Shown: positions 14,718-23,696 of the stretch, in pieces | How the letters are laid out: each line of letters starts with the position of its first letter | Numbering within the stretch: position 1 is the stretch's first letter | Virus record (IMG/VR): IMGVR_UViG_3300036791_000905 | Location: 1-33,482 of that record | DNA from: a virus | Reading direction: 5' to 3' (one strand) | DNA: 33,482 bases | The notes under the pieces: generated by a model | Database searches by the model: none | What the model saw: the letters and a program-made list of their open reading frames with translations, nothing else | Told to the model about the DNA's origin: nothing | Program-made: the position numbers and the translations under genes

Positions 14718-15428
14718 ATGCCTAGACGCCCTTATCCGCCGCGGCGCAGCGGCATTCCGAACGGCGGCGCCCCGCCCGAAGTGGCGCCGCGCGCCGACGC
14801 GACAACGCCCCTCCTCGGCCTGGTGCAGCCCGAGGTCGGCGCCTCGCTCTCGACCTGGGGCAATAAGCTCAACAATAATTTCGGGATCCTCGACAACTGC
14901 TTGCCTTCCTCGGGGGGCGGGATCTCAGGATCACTCGACGTCGACGGAACGCTGTCGGTTGGCAGCCATCTCACCGTCGGCAGCGCTGGAATCGCCTACA
15001 CCAGCTATTATCCGGGGCATAACATCGCCTTCGGCTGGAGCGGCACCGTGCTGGGCTGCTGGGTCGACAACAATAACATCGGCACTGTGGCCACCCAACA
15101 GTGGGCGAGCGGCGCCTTCCTGCCGAGCCAAGGTGGTGGCACGATCAACGGCGGTCTCACCGTCAACGGCGGCCTCAATTCGACCGGCAACACCGTCGCT
15201 GCTAGTCTCCAAGTTCAGGGCAACTCGGACGCCGGCGGTCAGGGCATCTGGTACACCGGCGTCGGCCCGGGACATTATATCGCCTTCGGCTGGACCGGCA
15301 GCCAGCTGCAGGCCTTCGTCGATGGCAACTACGTCGGCATCGCCAGGACGCAAGATGTGGCCGAGTTTGAGGCGCGCATCGCCGGGCTCGAGGCACGCCT
15401 CGCCCGGCTGGAAGGCGCCGGTGCATGA
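14718..15428 (+). CDS. Tail fibre/spike-like protein with internal duplication
   Basis: A 236-residue protein. The N-terminus contains LVQPEVGASLSTWGNKLNNN followed by FGILD, the tail-docking 'W...lN.nf..lD' motif also seen in the 561-aa fibre upstream. Two copies of a beta unit follow: GIAYTSYYPGHNIAFGWSG (about residues 94-130) and GIWYTGVGPGHYIAFGWTG (about 177-213), joined by GGTINGGLTVNGG-type strands. The end (FEARIAGLEARLARLEG) is a heptad coiled coil that could trimerise. It may be a short side fibre or chaperoned tip. The stop overlaps the next gene (ATGA). Confidence 0.68.
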   Translation: MPRRPYPPRRSGIPNGGAPPEVAPRADATTPLLGLVQPEVGASLSTWGNKLNNNFGILDNCLPSSGGGISGSLDVDGTLSVGSHLTVGSAGIAYTSYYPGHNIAFGWSGTVLGCWVDNNNIGTVATQQWASGAFLPSQGGGTINGGLTVNGGLNSTGNTVAASLQVQGNSDAGGQGIWYTGVGPGHYIAFGWTGSQLQAFVDGNYVGIARTQDVAEFEARIAGLEARLARLEGAGA

Positions 15429-15646
15429 CCAAGACATTGTCCGCCGATGAGTTGCGTTCGCTGCGGGCTTATGGACGGGCGATGCCGCCGGTTCCGATCA
15501 AGGCGGAAGAGCGGATGTTCCGCCGCTTGTACGACCGCGGCCTGGCGATCGGCGCGGTGGCCTATGACGCCCGCGGCGATCCGTTCGGCGTCATCCAGCT
15601 GACCGAGCGGGGTCGCGCCGCCCTCGAGCAGGCGGGACCGGGCTGA
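15425..15646 (+). CDS. Small hypothetical protein
   Basis: A 73-residue protein translated through an ATGA overlap with the fibre gene. The pattern is two helices (SADELRSLRAYGRAMP, then EERMFRRLYDRGLAIGAV), a short strand (YDARGDPFGVIQLTERG) and a helix. This resembles a winged-helix or a small chaperone, but I cannot assign it. Its stop overlaps the gp10-like gene start (TGATG). Confidence 0.55.
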   Translation: MTKTLSADELRSLRAYGRAMPPVPIKAEERMFRRLYDRGLAIGAVAYDARGDPFGVIQLTERGRAALEQAGPG

Positions 15647-17172
15647 TGCCGGCGCTGATGCCCTTGACGATCCCGCCCGGGCACCGCCCGGCCGCCACGT
15701 CGCAGAACACCGGCGGCGCCTGGTGGGCGATGAACGGCGTGCGGTTCACCGGCGGCATCCTGCGGCCGACCGGCGGCTGGATGCAGATCCCCGACATCCA
15801 GCTGCAGCAGGGCGCGGGGCCGGATCAGGCGGTGCAGGCGATCCTCGCCTGGCGCGACAACTCGACCGAGCGGTGGATCGCCGCCGCATCCTACGGCCAG
15901 ATCCAGGTCTATGACGGCTCGACCGGCTACGATATCACGCCGGCCGGCTATGTCGCCGGAAGCTATAGCGATAGCAACCTCGGCTACGGTCTCGGCGACT
16001 ATGGTGTGGGGCTCTACGGCGAGCCGCAGCAACTGCCGCCGGGGCAGGTGTCTCTGGTGCCTGAGGACACTGTCTCGTTCGATACTTTTGGCGAAGAGCT
16101 AATTGCCATGGGTTCGGCCGACGGGCGACTGTTGCGCTGGTCGCCGTCGACCGACGGGCCACATAATCCGATGCAAGTCGTGGCCAATGCACCAGCCGGG
16201 CGGCTCGCCAAGATCACCGCCGAGCGTTACGGCGTCGTCATCGGCGCCAGCGGCGATCCGCGCCGCGTCTCCTGGTCGGATGAGGAAGACCTCGACACCT
16301 GGACGCCGACGATCACCAATCAAGCGGGCAGCCTGCAGCTGCAGAGCCAGGGCGTCGGCATCGCCGCCGGGCGCGTGCGCGAGGGGCTGTTGATCTGGGC
16401 GACCGACGATTTGCACCTGTTGCAATTCCTCGGGCCGCCGTTCGCCTATGGCCTGGTGCGGGTCGGCCAGGGCTGCCCGCCGGCCGGTCCGCGCGCGACG
16501 GTGGCGACGCTCGGGGTGACCGCCTGGATGGGGGCGAACACGTTCTGGCAGTGGCGCGGCATGCCGACGCCGCTGCCAAGCCCGGTGCAGGATTATGTGT
16601 TCAATCGTATCAACCGCAAGACAATGCAGCGCACCTGCGGTTTCCACAACGCAATATTCCCGGAAATTACTTGGTTCTATCCGTCGGAGGCCTCGTTCAT
16701 CTGCGACAGTTACGTCAGCTGGGACTATACCTCGAACGCATGGTCGACCGGCTCGCTGATCCGCACCGCCGCGGCCGAACCCGGTGCCAACGGCTACCCG
16801 ATGACCGGCGATCAGAACGGATTTCTCTACCAGCACGAATACGGCTACACCGACAACGGCAATCCGCGTTGGCCGAATATTTATGCCGAGACCGGCGATA
16901 TTCAACTCGGCGCCGGCGATCAGGGTCTGATGGTCACCGGGCTGTTGCCGGACGCAACCAATCTCGACGTACTGTCCTTCGGCTTCACCGGCCAGTGGGC
17001 GCCGGGCGATGTCGAGGAAGAGTTCGGGCCGTTTGTGCTGACCCGCACCGACGGCGTCGTCGATACGCTGTTCGAGGCGCGCAGCGTGCGCCTGCGCGTC
17101 GAACCGATCGGCGATCAGGATTGGGGTCTCGGCCGGGTGCGGCTCTGGGTTACGCCGGGGTCAGGACGATGA
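15646..17172 (+). CDS. Tail hub / packaged-DNA stabilisation (gp10-like) protein
   Basis: A 508-residue, mostly beta protein. Repeating Trp/Gly-rich blades are visible: ILAWRDNSTERWIAAASYGQ, FDTFGEELIAMGSADGRLLRW, ITAERYGVVIGASGDPRRVSW, GLLIWATDDLHLLQFLG, TAWMGANTFWQWRG and SWDYTSNAWSTGSL. This beta-propeller-like pattern and length (about 500 aa) are those of podovirus tail proteins of the P22 gp10 or 'phage stabilization protein' type, which sit below the adaptor and close the DNA channel. There is no signal peptide. Start ATG 15646 overlaps the previous stop. The assignment is by overall pattern, not by catalytic residues. Confidence 0.65.
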   Translation: MPALMPLTIPPGHRPAATSQNTGGAWWAMNGVRFTGGILRPTGGWMQIPDIQLQQGAGPDQAVQAILAWRDNSTERWIAAASYGQIQVYDGSTGYDITPAGYVAGSYSDSNLGYGLGDYGVGLYGEPQQLPPGQVSLVPEDTVSFDTFGEELIAMGSADGRLLRWSPSTDGPHNPMQVVANAPAGRLAKITAERYGVVIGASGDPRRVSWSDEEDLDTWTPTITNQAGSLQLQSQGVGIAAGRVREGLLIWATDDLHLLQFLGPPFAYGLVRVGQGCPPAGPRATVATLGVTAWMGANTFWQWRGMPTPLPSPVQDYVFNRINRKTMQRTCGFHNAIFPEITWFYPSEASFICDSYVSWDYTSNAWSTGSLIRTAAAEPGANGYPMTGDQNGFLYQHEYGYTDNGNPRWPNIYAETGDIQLGAGDQGLMVTGLLPDATNLDVLSFGFTGQWAPGDVEEEFGPFVLTRTDGVVDTLFEARSVRLRVEPIGDQDWGLGRVRLWVTPGSGR

Positions 17173-17426
17173 GTTACGCGACGCCACAGGCCCGCAAGGG
17201 GGCGCCGACGGCCTTCGTGCTGCCGCGCATCGGCGATCCGGTGACCGCAGCGCAGGTCAATCTGATGTCCAGCCTGATCGAGCAGCACGAGGCGCAGCGC
17301 CCGGCGCGCAACGCGCAGCAGATCCCGGCCTTCGCGGCGATCCGGCTGGTCGATACGGCCGGCGCAACCTGGCAACTCACGGTCGATACCGCCGGCGCGC
17401 TGCACATCAATCAGGTGCCGCGATGA
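17169..17426 (+). CDS. Small hypothetical tail-region protein
   Basis: An 85-residue protein. ATG 17169 overlaps the stop of the gp10-like gene (ATGA), and its own stop overlaps the next start in the same way. It contains a helix (AAQVNLMSSLIEQHEAQR) and a C-terminal beta hairpin (IRLVDTAGATWQLTVDTAGALHINQVP). The open frame extends far upstream, but that part is an Arg-rich shadow of the gp10-like gene. Function unknown; probably a minor virion component. Confidence 0.65.
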   Translation: MSYATPQARKGAPTAFVLPRIGDPVTAAQVNLMSSLIEQHEAQRPARNAQQIPAFAAIRLVDTAGATWQLTVDTAGALHINQVPR

Positions 17427-18493
17427 GTGGTGTACTCGCCGACCTCGGCTTGTCGTCAGGTGGAACCACCAGGGCGTCGAGTGGCATCCAGCTTCCCGAC
17501 TGGGTCAACCAGGCGGCGCTACAGAATTACCAAACCGCGATGGGGCTGTCGCAGCAGCCCTATGTCGCCTATCCCGGGCAGATGATCGCCGGCTTTCAGC
17601 CGGCGCAGACGCAGGCCTTCAATGCGGTTCAGAACCTGCCGTCGACCGCGCCAACCTTCCAGACGGCGCTCGGCAATGTTCAGAATCTGCCGCAGACGAC
17701 GCAGTCATTGCTCAATCCCTACCTCGGCAATGTCGAGGCCGATACGGTCTCGAACATCCAGCGCGCCGCGGCGCTGCAGGGCCAGCAGATCGCCGCGCAG
17801 GCGCAGCAGGGCGGCGCCTATGGCGGCACCCGCTACGGCGTCGAGCGAGGCATTCTCGACAGCGAAACCCAGCGCAACATTGGCCAAGCGGTCAACCAAA
17901 TCCAGAGCCAGGGCTGGAATACGGCGTCGCAGACCGCGCTGAACCAAGCGCAGATGATGGCCGGCCTCGCCACCAGCGGCCAGCAGGCGGCGCTGCAGGG
18001 CGCTGGCGCACAGATGCAGGTGGGCGCCACGCAACAACAACAGCAGCAGGCGCAGCTGGCGCAGCAGCTGGCGCAATGGCAGCAGCAGCAAAATTGGCCC
18101 TACCAACAATTGGCGGTCGCCCAGGGGGCGCTCGCCGGCTCGCCCTACGGTACCACGACGACGAGCTCGCAGCCCTATACCAGCAACCCGGTGACGGGCG
18201 CGGCATCCTACCTGTCGGCGCTTCCCGCGCTCGGCGGCCTGGTCAACCAGGTCGGCCAGATGACGGGCCTGTGGGGCGGCAACACGGTAACGCCGCCCGA
18301 TTACAGCCAGGCATTTACCAACCCGGGAGCCATGACGGGGTCGACAACTAGTACCACGGGCATCGATCTCAGTGCCTTGGATCCCAGCAACTGGCTCGGC
18401 AATGCCGCCTCATCCGTTGGTAGCGGCGCCACCAATTTCATCTCGGATGCGGGCAGTACAGGCGCAGGCTTCTTATCCAACAGCTGGTTCTAG
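17423..18493 (+). CDS. Putative ejection / internal virion protein, Gln/Ala-rich
   Basis: A 356-residue protein extremely rich in Gln and Ala. The middle (about residues 95-225) is long helix: ADTVSNIQRAAALQGQQIAAQ, then GGAYGGTRYGVERG and Gln runs such as QQQQQAQLAQQLAQWQQQQN. The 'N.Y....v........G.yGgtRyg' arrangement recurs in podovirus virion proteins lying just before the transglycosylase ejection protein. The C-terminus is Ser/Thr/Gly-rich with hydrophobic stretches (SYLSALPALGGLVNQVGQM). It probably travels into the host cell with the DNA. No catalytic motif seen. A ribosome site with eight G (18498-18505) follows for the next gene. Confidence 0.65.
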   Translation: MSGVLADLGLSSGGTTRASSGIQLPDWVNQAALQNYQTAMGLSQQPYVAYPGQMIAGFQPAQTQAFNAVQNLPSTAPTFQTALGNVQNLPQTTQSLLNPYLGNVEADTVSNIQRAAALQGQQIAAQAQQGGAYGGTRYGVERGILDSETQRNIGQAVNQIQSQGWNTASQTALNQAQMMAGLATSGQQAALQGAGAQMQVGATQQQQQQAQLAQQLAQWQQQQNWPYQQLAVAQGALAGSPYGTTTTSSQPYTSNPVTGAASYLSALPALGGLVNQVGQMTGLWGGNTVTPPDYSQAFTNPGAMTGSTTSTTGIDLSALDPSNWLGNAASSVGSGATNFISDAGSTGAGFLSNSWF

Positions 18494-18507
18494 AGAAGGG
18501 GGGGGAA

Positions 18508-18840
18508 ATGCCGATCGCGGCACCTTACACCGGCACCGGCGTTTCCACAGGCCAGACGCCGGCGGGCGGTAATCCTTATCAGCTCGATCCGGCGACGGCG
18601 CAGCTGCTGGAGCAGATACAGGGGGTCGGCGGGTCGCTCTCCCAGGGGGTCGGGGCCCAATCGCAGCAGGCGAACATGCAGCGCCAGGCGCCGAGCCCGG
18701 GGGTGGCATATGCCAATCCGCAGGCTGCCCAGCTGCTGCTTGCCATCATGCAGATGCGGGCGCAGGAGGCCTCGGCGCTCGGTGCGCCGTACGGCCAGGG
18801 CACGGCGCAGCAGCCGCAGCGCTATAGCTTGTTAGGGTAA
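18508..18840 (+). CDS. Small Gln/Gly-rich virion protein
   Basis: A 110-residue protein. ATG 18508 is preceded by an AAGGGGGGGGAA tract serving as ribosome site. It is rich in Gln, Gly, Pro and Ala (QLDPATAQLLEQIQGVGGSL, then AQLLLAIMQMRAQEASALG). Its composition matches the ejection proteins on either side, which suggests it is part of the same internal protein set. No motif identified. Confidence 0.6.
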   Translation: MPIAAPYTGTGVSTGQTPAGGNPYQLDPATAQLLEQIQGVGGSLSQGVGAQSQQANMQRQAPSPGVAYANPQAAQLLLAIMQMRAQEASALGAPYGQGTAQQPQRYSLLG

Positions 18841-18844
18841 GAAC

Positions 18845-21109
18845 GTGTCGGGGGCAGCATCTCTTCTGTCGGGCAATGTCGATCCGACCGGCATCATGTC
18901 GTTGCTCGCGCCGGCGATCACCTCCGGCGCGATCCGGCCGCCGCCCGGCGGGATGACGCCGCAGCAGCAGGCGGCAGCGACGCCGGCCTTCCTCGCCTTC
19001 GGGCAGGCCATGGGGCAGGCGGCGGCGCCGCGCTATGGGCCGCCCGTGGGGTTAGGTCCGGCACTCGCCAATGCCCTAGGCGCCGGCTACGGCGCCGCGA
19101 TCCAGGCCGAGCAGCTGCCGCTCTTCCAGCAGTCGGCGCAACTGTCGATGGAGCAGCGCGAGACGGCGCTGGCGCAGCAGCAGTTCGAATTCGGCCGCCA
19201 GGTCGATATGTGGAATGCAGCCCGCGGCTGGATGGGCGGCTGGGGCGCTGGGCCTGGCGGAGCCGCGCCCCCGGCAGGCGGTCCGGGGACTACCGGAACG
19301 CTCAACGCCCTCACCGCGCCGTCGGCGAGCTCGGCCGATATCGCAAAGTTGCCCGAAATCCAGGCGATCTCCGATCCTTTCATCCGACTGCGCATGATCA
19401 ACATCGCCAGCGATCAGGGCATGTCGGCACCGGCCGCGGCGCAATGGGCGCGGCAGATCCAGGTCGAGAGCGGCGGCCGGCAATATGATCCGAAGACGGG
19501 CGCGCCGATCACCAATCAAACGAGCGGCACGGTCGGTGTCGGTCAGGTGAAGCCTGCCACGTTTGCGGATATGTCGAAGCAGTACCCGGACGTTGGCACC
19601 GATATCAACGACCCGGTAAGCAACCTGCGTGCTTCGGCGCATTATTTCGTCCAGGGGCTGCACGCCGCCAATGGCGACCTGGCGGGCACCGCGGCTTACT
19701 ACACCGGCGGCCCGGGAGGGTTCACGAATTATCAGCAAGGCAACCCGGACGCGGCCACGAGCGACTATATCGCGCGCACTGGGGCGCTCGGCGCTGGCGG
19801 CGGCGGCGGCACGATGGGACCGATGGTGCAGACGCCGCTCGGCATGGTGCCGCAGGCGATCGCGCTGCAGGTGCAAGGCGCAATTGCGGCGGCAGCCGCA
19901 AAAGGGGATCCCGGCGCAGGAATCGCGGCTGCCGTCGATATCGTCACGAAATGGCGGGAAGGACAATACACGCAGAGCGGCAGCACGCAGACCGTGGCCG
20001 GCACCGGCCAGGTCTTGGCGGCGCCGGTGCAGCCCTCTACGGCGCCGATGTCGCCCGATGATCGGGCGAAATATTTCCCCAACCTACCAGCGGACGTGGG
20101 GACCTATTGGGAGGTCGACCAGACCGGCAAGCGCACGCCGATGATCTCCGGCGGCCCGCGCGGGGCGCAGATCGGCTATCAGCGCATCGATCAACAGAAC
20201 GACAACGTGATGAACTCGGCGCCGATGAAGCAGCTGCAAATCGCCGAGACGTACTCGCGTGGCGTCATCAACGGCGTCAATGCCAACAATCCCGTCGGCG
20301 ACATCGCGGCGCTTGAATCTCTGTTCAAGGTATTCGATCCGGCTGCGGCAGCGACAGAAGGCAAGTGGAACATCGCCAGCGATATTGGCGGCTACAGAGA
20401 ACGGTTCTTGACTTGGTGGAACAAGCTGCAGGCTGACCCGCAGACGCGATTGCCGCCTGAGGTGCGGGACCAGATCGTTCAGCTGATGACCAATGAAATG
20501 AAGAGCCGCGAGGGGCAGGTCGGCAATTATATCACCATGACGCGCGGCAATTACGCCGGGCCGCCTGCGGATGCGAACCGGATCGGGGTCGGCTGGCGGC
20601 CGCAATATATCACCAGCGACGACGATACCTCGGATCTGCCAGAGGGCACGGTGCCGAGCACGACCGGCTGGGTCAGCACCCCCGACGCGAGCGGCGTAAC
20701 GAAATACCGGCGCGGACCCTTGGGGCGAACGGCGCCGACAACCCCGGCGCCGACAACCGCAGTGCCACCGCAGGCGGCGGGATTGCCGATAATCGCCTCG
20801 CCCGCCGCGCAGACGCCGCAGTTGCCGACCCCGCAAGCGACGACGGGAGGGGTGACGCCGATAACCCCGGGAACCCCGGCTCTCCAGCCGCCGGCCAGGC
20901 CCCAAGCTCAGCCGCCGCAGCAGCAGCAGCCCCGGAAGCCGCCGCAAACCGATCGATTGGCGGGGGTCAATTTCGATAGCATGTCGGCGGGAGATCTCGC
21001 GAAGATCGGCGATGATATCGGGCGCAATCCCGGCAACTATTCGGACGCCGATAAGCAGAACTACATCGCCGCGGCGCGGCGATCCGCGCAACGAGCATTG
21101 CACCGATGA
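18845..21109 (+). CDS. Ejection protein with lytic transglycosylase (SLT) domain
   Basis: A 754-residue protein, GTG start 4 bases after the previous stop. Residues about 195-310 form a soluble-lytic-transglycosylase domain: catalytic Glu208 in QIQVESGG, then SGTVGVGQVKPATFADM (228-243), NDPVSNLRASAHYFVQGL, and AAYYTGGPGG (283-292). These correspond to the ES, GLMQ-type and AYN-type motifs of the family. The domain would open a local hole in peptidoglycan during DNA ejection. The flanks are Ala/Gln-rich; the C-terminal 150 residues are Pro-rich and probably disordered, ending with a short charged region. The stop overlaps the next gene (ATGA). The family is secure; the name of the phage equivalent is not. 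Confidence 0.8.
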   Translation: MSGAASLLSGNVDPTGIMSLLAPAITSGAIRPPPGGMTPQQQAAATPAFLAFGQAMGQAAAPRYGPPVGLGPALANALGAGYGAAIQAEQLPLFQQSAQLSMEQRETALAQQQFEFGRQVDMWNAARGWMGGWGAGPGGAAPPAGGPGTTGTLNALTAPSASSADIAKLPEIQAISDPFIRLRMINIASDQGMSAPAAAQWARQIQVESGGRQYDPKTGAPITNQTSGTVGVGQVKPATFADMSKQYPDVGTDINDPVSNLRASAHYFVQGLHAANGDLAGTAAYYTGGPGGFTNYQQGNPDAATSDYIARTGALGAGGGGGTMGPMVQTPLGMVPQAIALQVQGAIAAAAAKGDPGAGIAAAVDIVTKWREGQYTQSGSTQTVAGTGQVLAAPVQPSTAPMSPDDRAKYFPNLPADVGTYWEVDQTGKRTPMISGGPRGAQIGYQRIDQQNDNVMNSAPMKQLQIAETYSRGVINGVNANNPVGDIAALESLFKVFDPAAAATEGKWNIASDIGGYRERFLTWWNKLQADPQTRLPPEVRDQIVQLMTNEMKSREGQVGNYITMTRGNYAGPPADANRIGVGWRPQYITSDDDTSDLPEGTVPSTTGWVSTPDASGVTKYRRGPLGRTAPTTPAPTTAVPPQAAGLPIIASPAAQTPQLPTPQATTGGVTPITPGTPALQPPARPQAQPPQQQQPRKPPQTDRLAGVNFDSMSAGDLAKIGDDIGRNPGNYSDADKQNYIAAARRSAQRALHR

Positions 21110-23214
21110 GCGATACTGCCACGACGGCGGCTGCCCCCGACGACAGCAGCCGGCTCACGTCGTATTTCGATCCGAAGGTTTACGGCACACCGACCCAGGT
21201 CATGTCGGCCCCGCCGGTGCCAAGCGCGGACGATATCGCCGCCGCCACGCAAACGGTCAGGATGATGGCCGGCGTCCAGGATCGCGAGGCGCCGATCAAT
21301 ACGCGTATCGCGGTCGGCGCGGAGTCGAGTGATGCCGATCGGCTCGCCGCGTTGCAGAGGCTACAAACCAACGCACACATCGAGCCCGATGCCGCGCTAC
21401 TGCCGGGCAGCTCGAATATGATTTACACCGAACCGAGCACCGGCCGGCGCACACTCTATCGAGGCGGCGGCGTGTCCGGCTTTATTGGCGATGTCGCGAG
21501 CGTCGCGCCGGTGGCGACGGGCGGTCTGCTCGGCGGCACGGCCGCCGCGATAGCGGCAGCGCCATCCGTTCTCAGTCTCGGGCCTGCCGGGCCGGCGCTC
21601 GGATTCGGGCTCGGCTATACGGGCGGCGCGGAAGGCACTCGCGACATCATCGAGGCTCTTGCTGGAACCTCGGGCGTGCGCAATGTGCCGGCCTCGTTGC
21701 TCAATACCGCGACGGAAACCGGCTTCAACACGGTCATGCCCGGACTCGGTGAGGCGGTCCTTTCGCCGCTGGCGCGGGCTTGGTCGACGGTCGATCCGTT
21801 CAATCGCGTGCCGTCGATGCTGCCGGGGGATTTGCTCGGTAGTCCGACGCTGCAAGCCGGCACCAAAGCGATTTATGGAACGCCAGGAGGCGCCGTGCCG
21901 ATCAGCGCCACCTCGCACGAGGCGGCGGCGCAAACCGGAGCTTTCCGCGACCAAGTCGCTGGCGATATTACCAACGCGACGCGGGTGGCTGCCGGCCAGC
22001 CGCCGACCATGCCGACCGCGGGGCCGGACGCGCTTGGTCGTCTGGTGCAAAACGCCGCCACGCGGGCCGCCGCCAACTGGCAGACCCAGGTCGGACAGCT
22101 GACGCAGACAGCGGAGAATGCGGTCGGGGCGAATACCCCGACATCGGTCGCTCCGCTGGTGGCGGCGCGCGCTAAGCTGCAACAGGAACTCGATCAATCC
22201 GGCGAGACCGGCGCCATCCAGCCGGCGATCGACCGGCTCGACGGTATCATCGCGACGGCGAATAAGCAGGGCGGCGCACTGCCCTGGAGCGTGGTCCGCG
22301 GTATCCGAACGAACGTCAACCAGGAGATGGATAACGGGCAGGTCGGGCAGATCCCGATCACCGGCAGCAGCGAGTATGAGCAGGTAGGCGATGCGCTCTC
22401 ACAATCCTTGGGCGATGCGGCACAACAGGCGGGGCCGGGCGCCGCGGAAGCCTGGCGCCGCTACAACGCGGTCATCAGCAACTATCGACAGGCAGGCGGT
22501 GCCGGCGCCACGATCTCGATGTTCGCCAAGCCGGAAACCTCAGCCGACACAATCGCCAGCCGGTTCCTCAGTGGCTCGAAGGGCGATGCGCAGCAACTCG
22601 CATATCTGCGTAGCCAGGCGAGCGCGCAGGATTGGGACCAGATTGCGGGCAGCATGTTCTCCCGGCTCGGGATCGCAAAGCCAGGGGCGCAGGATGCGAC
22701 CGGACAGGTATTCAGCCCGCAGACCTTCCTGACCAACTGGAACAATATGAGCCAGGCCGGCCGGAACACGCTGTTCGGCGGGACACGCTACGACGCGGTG
22801 CGCGACGACATCGACTATCTGGCAAATCTGTCGCAGGCGCAGACGGCCGGCGAGGAATTCGCCAATCGCCCGGGAACCGGGCGACAGTGGGCCTCGGTGG
22901 CCGTGCTGCAAGCGCTCGGCACCGGGCTGGCCAGTCTCGCGACTGGCGATTTTCCCGGCATCCGCACGGCGGCCGGAACCGCAACGGGGCTATTGGCAGC
23001 GCCTTATGCCGGGGCCAAGCTGATGACAAGCAAGCCATTCCTGGGTTGGCTGCGCACGGCGGCGACATCGCCGCCAGGAGCGTGGAACGCCAATCTGGCG
23101 CGGCTCGGCTCGGTCGCCGCCACGGATCCTTCGGTCAAGGATATTGTCGGGCAGCTGCAGCAAATCCTGCCGTCGCAGCTGCCGCAGGGGCAACCGGCAG
23201 CGGCGCCGCAATGA
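21106..23214 (+). CDS. Putative DNA ejection / internal virion protein
   Basis: A 702-residue protein coupled to the transglycosylase gene by an ATGA overlap. Residues about 124-175 are long, Gly/Ala-rich and hydrophobic (FIGDVASVAPVATGGLLGGT, AAIAAAPSVLSLGPAGPALG), fitting a membrane-active segment. Long Ala/Gln-rich helices follow (TRAAANWQTQVGQLTQ, VAARAKLQQELDQSG), and a second Gly/Ala-rich segment (VAVLQALGTGLASLATGDF) lies near residue 610. Large helical proteins with Gly/Ala membrane segments placed last in the structural operon are typical podovirus ejection proteins that build the trans-envelope channel. No enzymatic motif. It converges with a tiny minus-strand gene 6 bases downstream. 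Confidence 0.65.
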   Translation: MSDTATTAAAPDDSSRLTSYFDPKVYGTPTQVMSAPPVPSADDIAAATQTVRMMAGVQDREAPINTRIAVGAESSDADRLAALQRLQTNAHIEPDAALLPGSSNMIYTEPSTGRRTLYRGGGVSGFIGDVASVAPVATGGLLGGTAAAIAAAPSVLSLGPAGPALGFGLGYTGGAEGTRDIIEALAGTSGVRNVPASLLNTATETGFNTVMPGLGEAVLSPLARAWSTVDPFNRVPSMLPGDLLGSPTLQAGTKAIYGTPGGAVPISATSHEAAAQTGAFRDQVAGDITNATRVAAGQPPTMPTAGPDALGRLVQNAATRAAANWQTQVGQLTQTAENAVGANTPTSVAPLVAARAKLQQELDQSGETGAIQPAIDRLDGIIATANKQGGALPWSVVRGIRTNVNQEMDNGQVGQIPITGSSEYEQVGDALSQSLGDAAQQAGPGAAEAWRRYNAVISNYRQAGGAGATISMFAKPETSADTIASRFLSGSKGDAQQLAYLRSQASAQDWDQIAGSMFSRLGIAKPGAQDATGQVFSPQTFLTNWNNMSQAGRNTLFGGTRYDAVRDDIDYLANLSQAQTAGEEFANRPGTGRQWASVAVLQALGTGLASLATGDFPGIRTAAGTATGLLAAPYAGAKLMTSKPFLGWLRTAATSPPGAWNANLARLGSVAATDPSVKDIVGQLQQILPSQLPQGQPAAAPQ

Positions 23215-23220
23215 TGGGCG

Positions 23221-23397
23221 CTATCGGAGAGCCAGCACGAGGCAAAGCAGGGCAAGCAGCCACAGGCCGACCTTGCGGGATTGGTCCGGGGTGCCGGCGA
23301 TGCGCTCGAGCAACGCATAGAGACCGATCGGCGCCGCCAGCGCAGCCATGATTGCCCAAGGCCAGAGGCCGATCATCCAGGGATGCCAGTGAATCAT
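23221..23397 (-). CDS. 58-aa membrane protein with two predicted membrane helices
   Basis: Read on the complement, ATG at 23397 gives a 58-residue protein ending at 23221. It is MIHWHPWMIGLWPWAIMAAL-type hydrophobic sequence (residues 5-28), a charged loop (ERIAGTPDQSRK) and a second helix (GLWLLALLCLVLAL) ending in Arg. AGGTGA lies 6 bases before the start and forms part of a 12-bp palindrome. Two helices with a short polar loop fit a small holin or spanin-like accessory. It converges on the ejection-protein gene and diverges from the 83-aa gene. The hydrophobic pattern in this frame, with none on the other strand, makes it likely to be real. Confidence 0.6.
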   Translation of the reverse strand: MIHWHPWMIGLWPWAIMAALAAPIGLYALLERIAGTPDQSRKVGLWLLALLCLVLALR

Positions 23398-23401
23398 TGT
23401 C

Positions 23402-23419
23402 TCACCTAGGTGAAGGAGG
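23402..23419. promoter_or_regulatory. 12-bp palindrome supplying ribosome sites on both strands
   Basis: TCACCTAGGTGA (23402-23413) is a perfect palindrome. On the minus strand AGGTGA is 6 bases from the ATG of the 58-aa membrane gene. On the plus strand it runs into AAGGAGG (23413-23419) before ATG 23427. It could also be an operator or a dimeric protein site between the divergent genes. Confidence 0.45.
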
Positions 23420-23426
23420 AAGCGGC

Positions 23427-23678
23427 ATGGCGGAAATCTCGACCAAGGCGCGGCAGAAGCTGCCGGCCGCCAAGTTCGCGTTGCCCGGCAAAGGCGAAGG
23501 CCCGGGCGGCAAGGGCGCCGGGTCGTACCCGATCGACACTGCGGCGCGCGCCCGGAATGCGCTGGCGCGCGGCGCGCAGAACGCCTCGCCGGCCGAGCAG
23601 GCGACCATCAAGCGCAAGGTCGCGGCGAAGTATCCCTCGATCGATGTCGGCGGCAACAACGGCGGAAAGAAGAAATAG
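23427..23678 (+). CDS. Small conserved phage protein (KFALPGKG type)
   Basis: An 83-residue basic protein with a perfect ribosome site (AAGGAGG, 23413-23419). The core reads KLPAAKFALPGKG, then YPIDTAARARNALARGAQN, AEQATIKRKVAAKYPSIDV and a Gly/Asn/Lys tail. I recognise this arrangement (a 'FalPg...YPi.d..HArnAlar' motif with 'i..kV..kyP.i') from small phage and plasmid proteins, function unassigned. It is encoded opposite to the surrounding minus-strand genes and ends the plus-strand structural block. Confidence 0.72.
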   Translation: MAEISTKARQKLPAAKFALPGKGEGPGGKGAGSYPIDTAARARNALARGAQNASPAEQATIKRKVAAKYPSIDVGGNNGGKKK

Positions 23679-23696
23679 GCCCGCGGCTCCGTGGCG

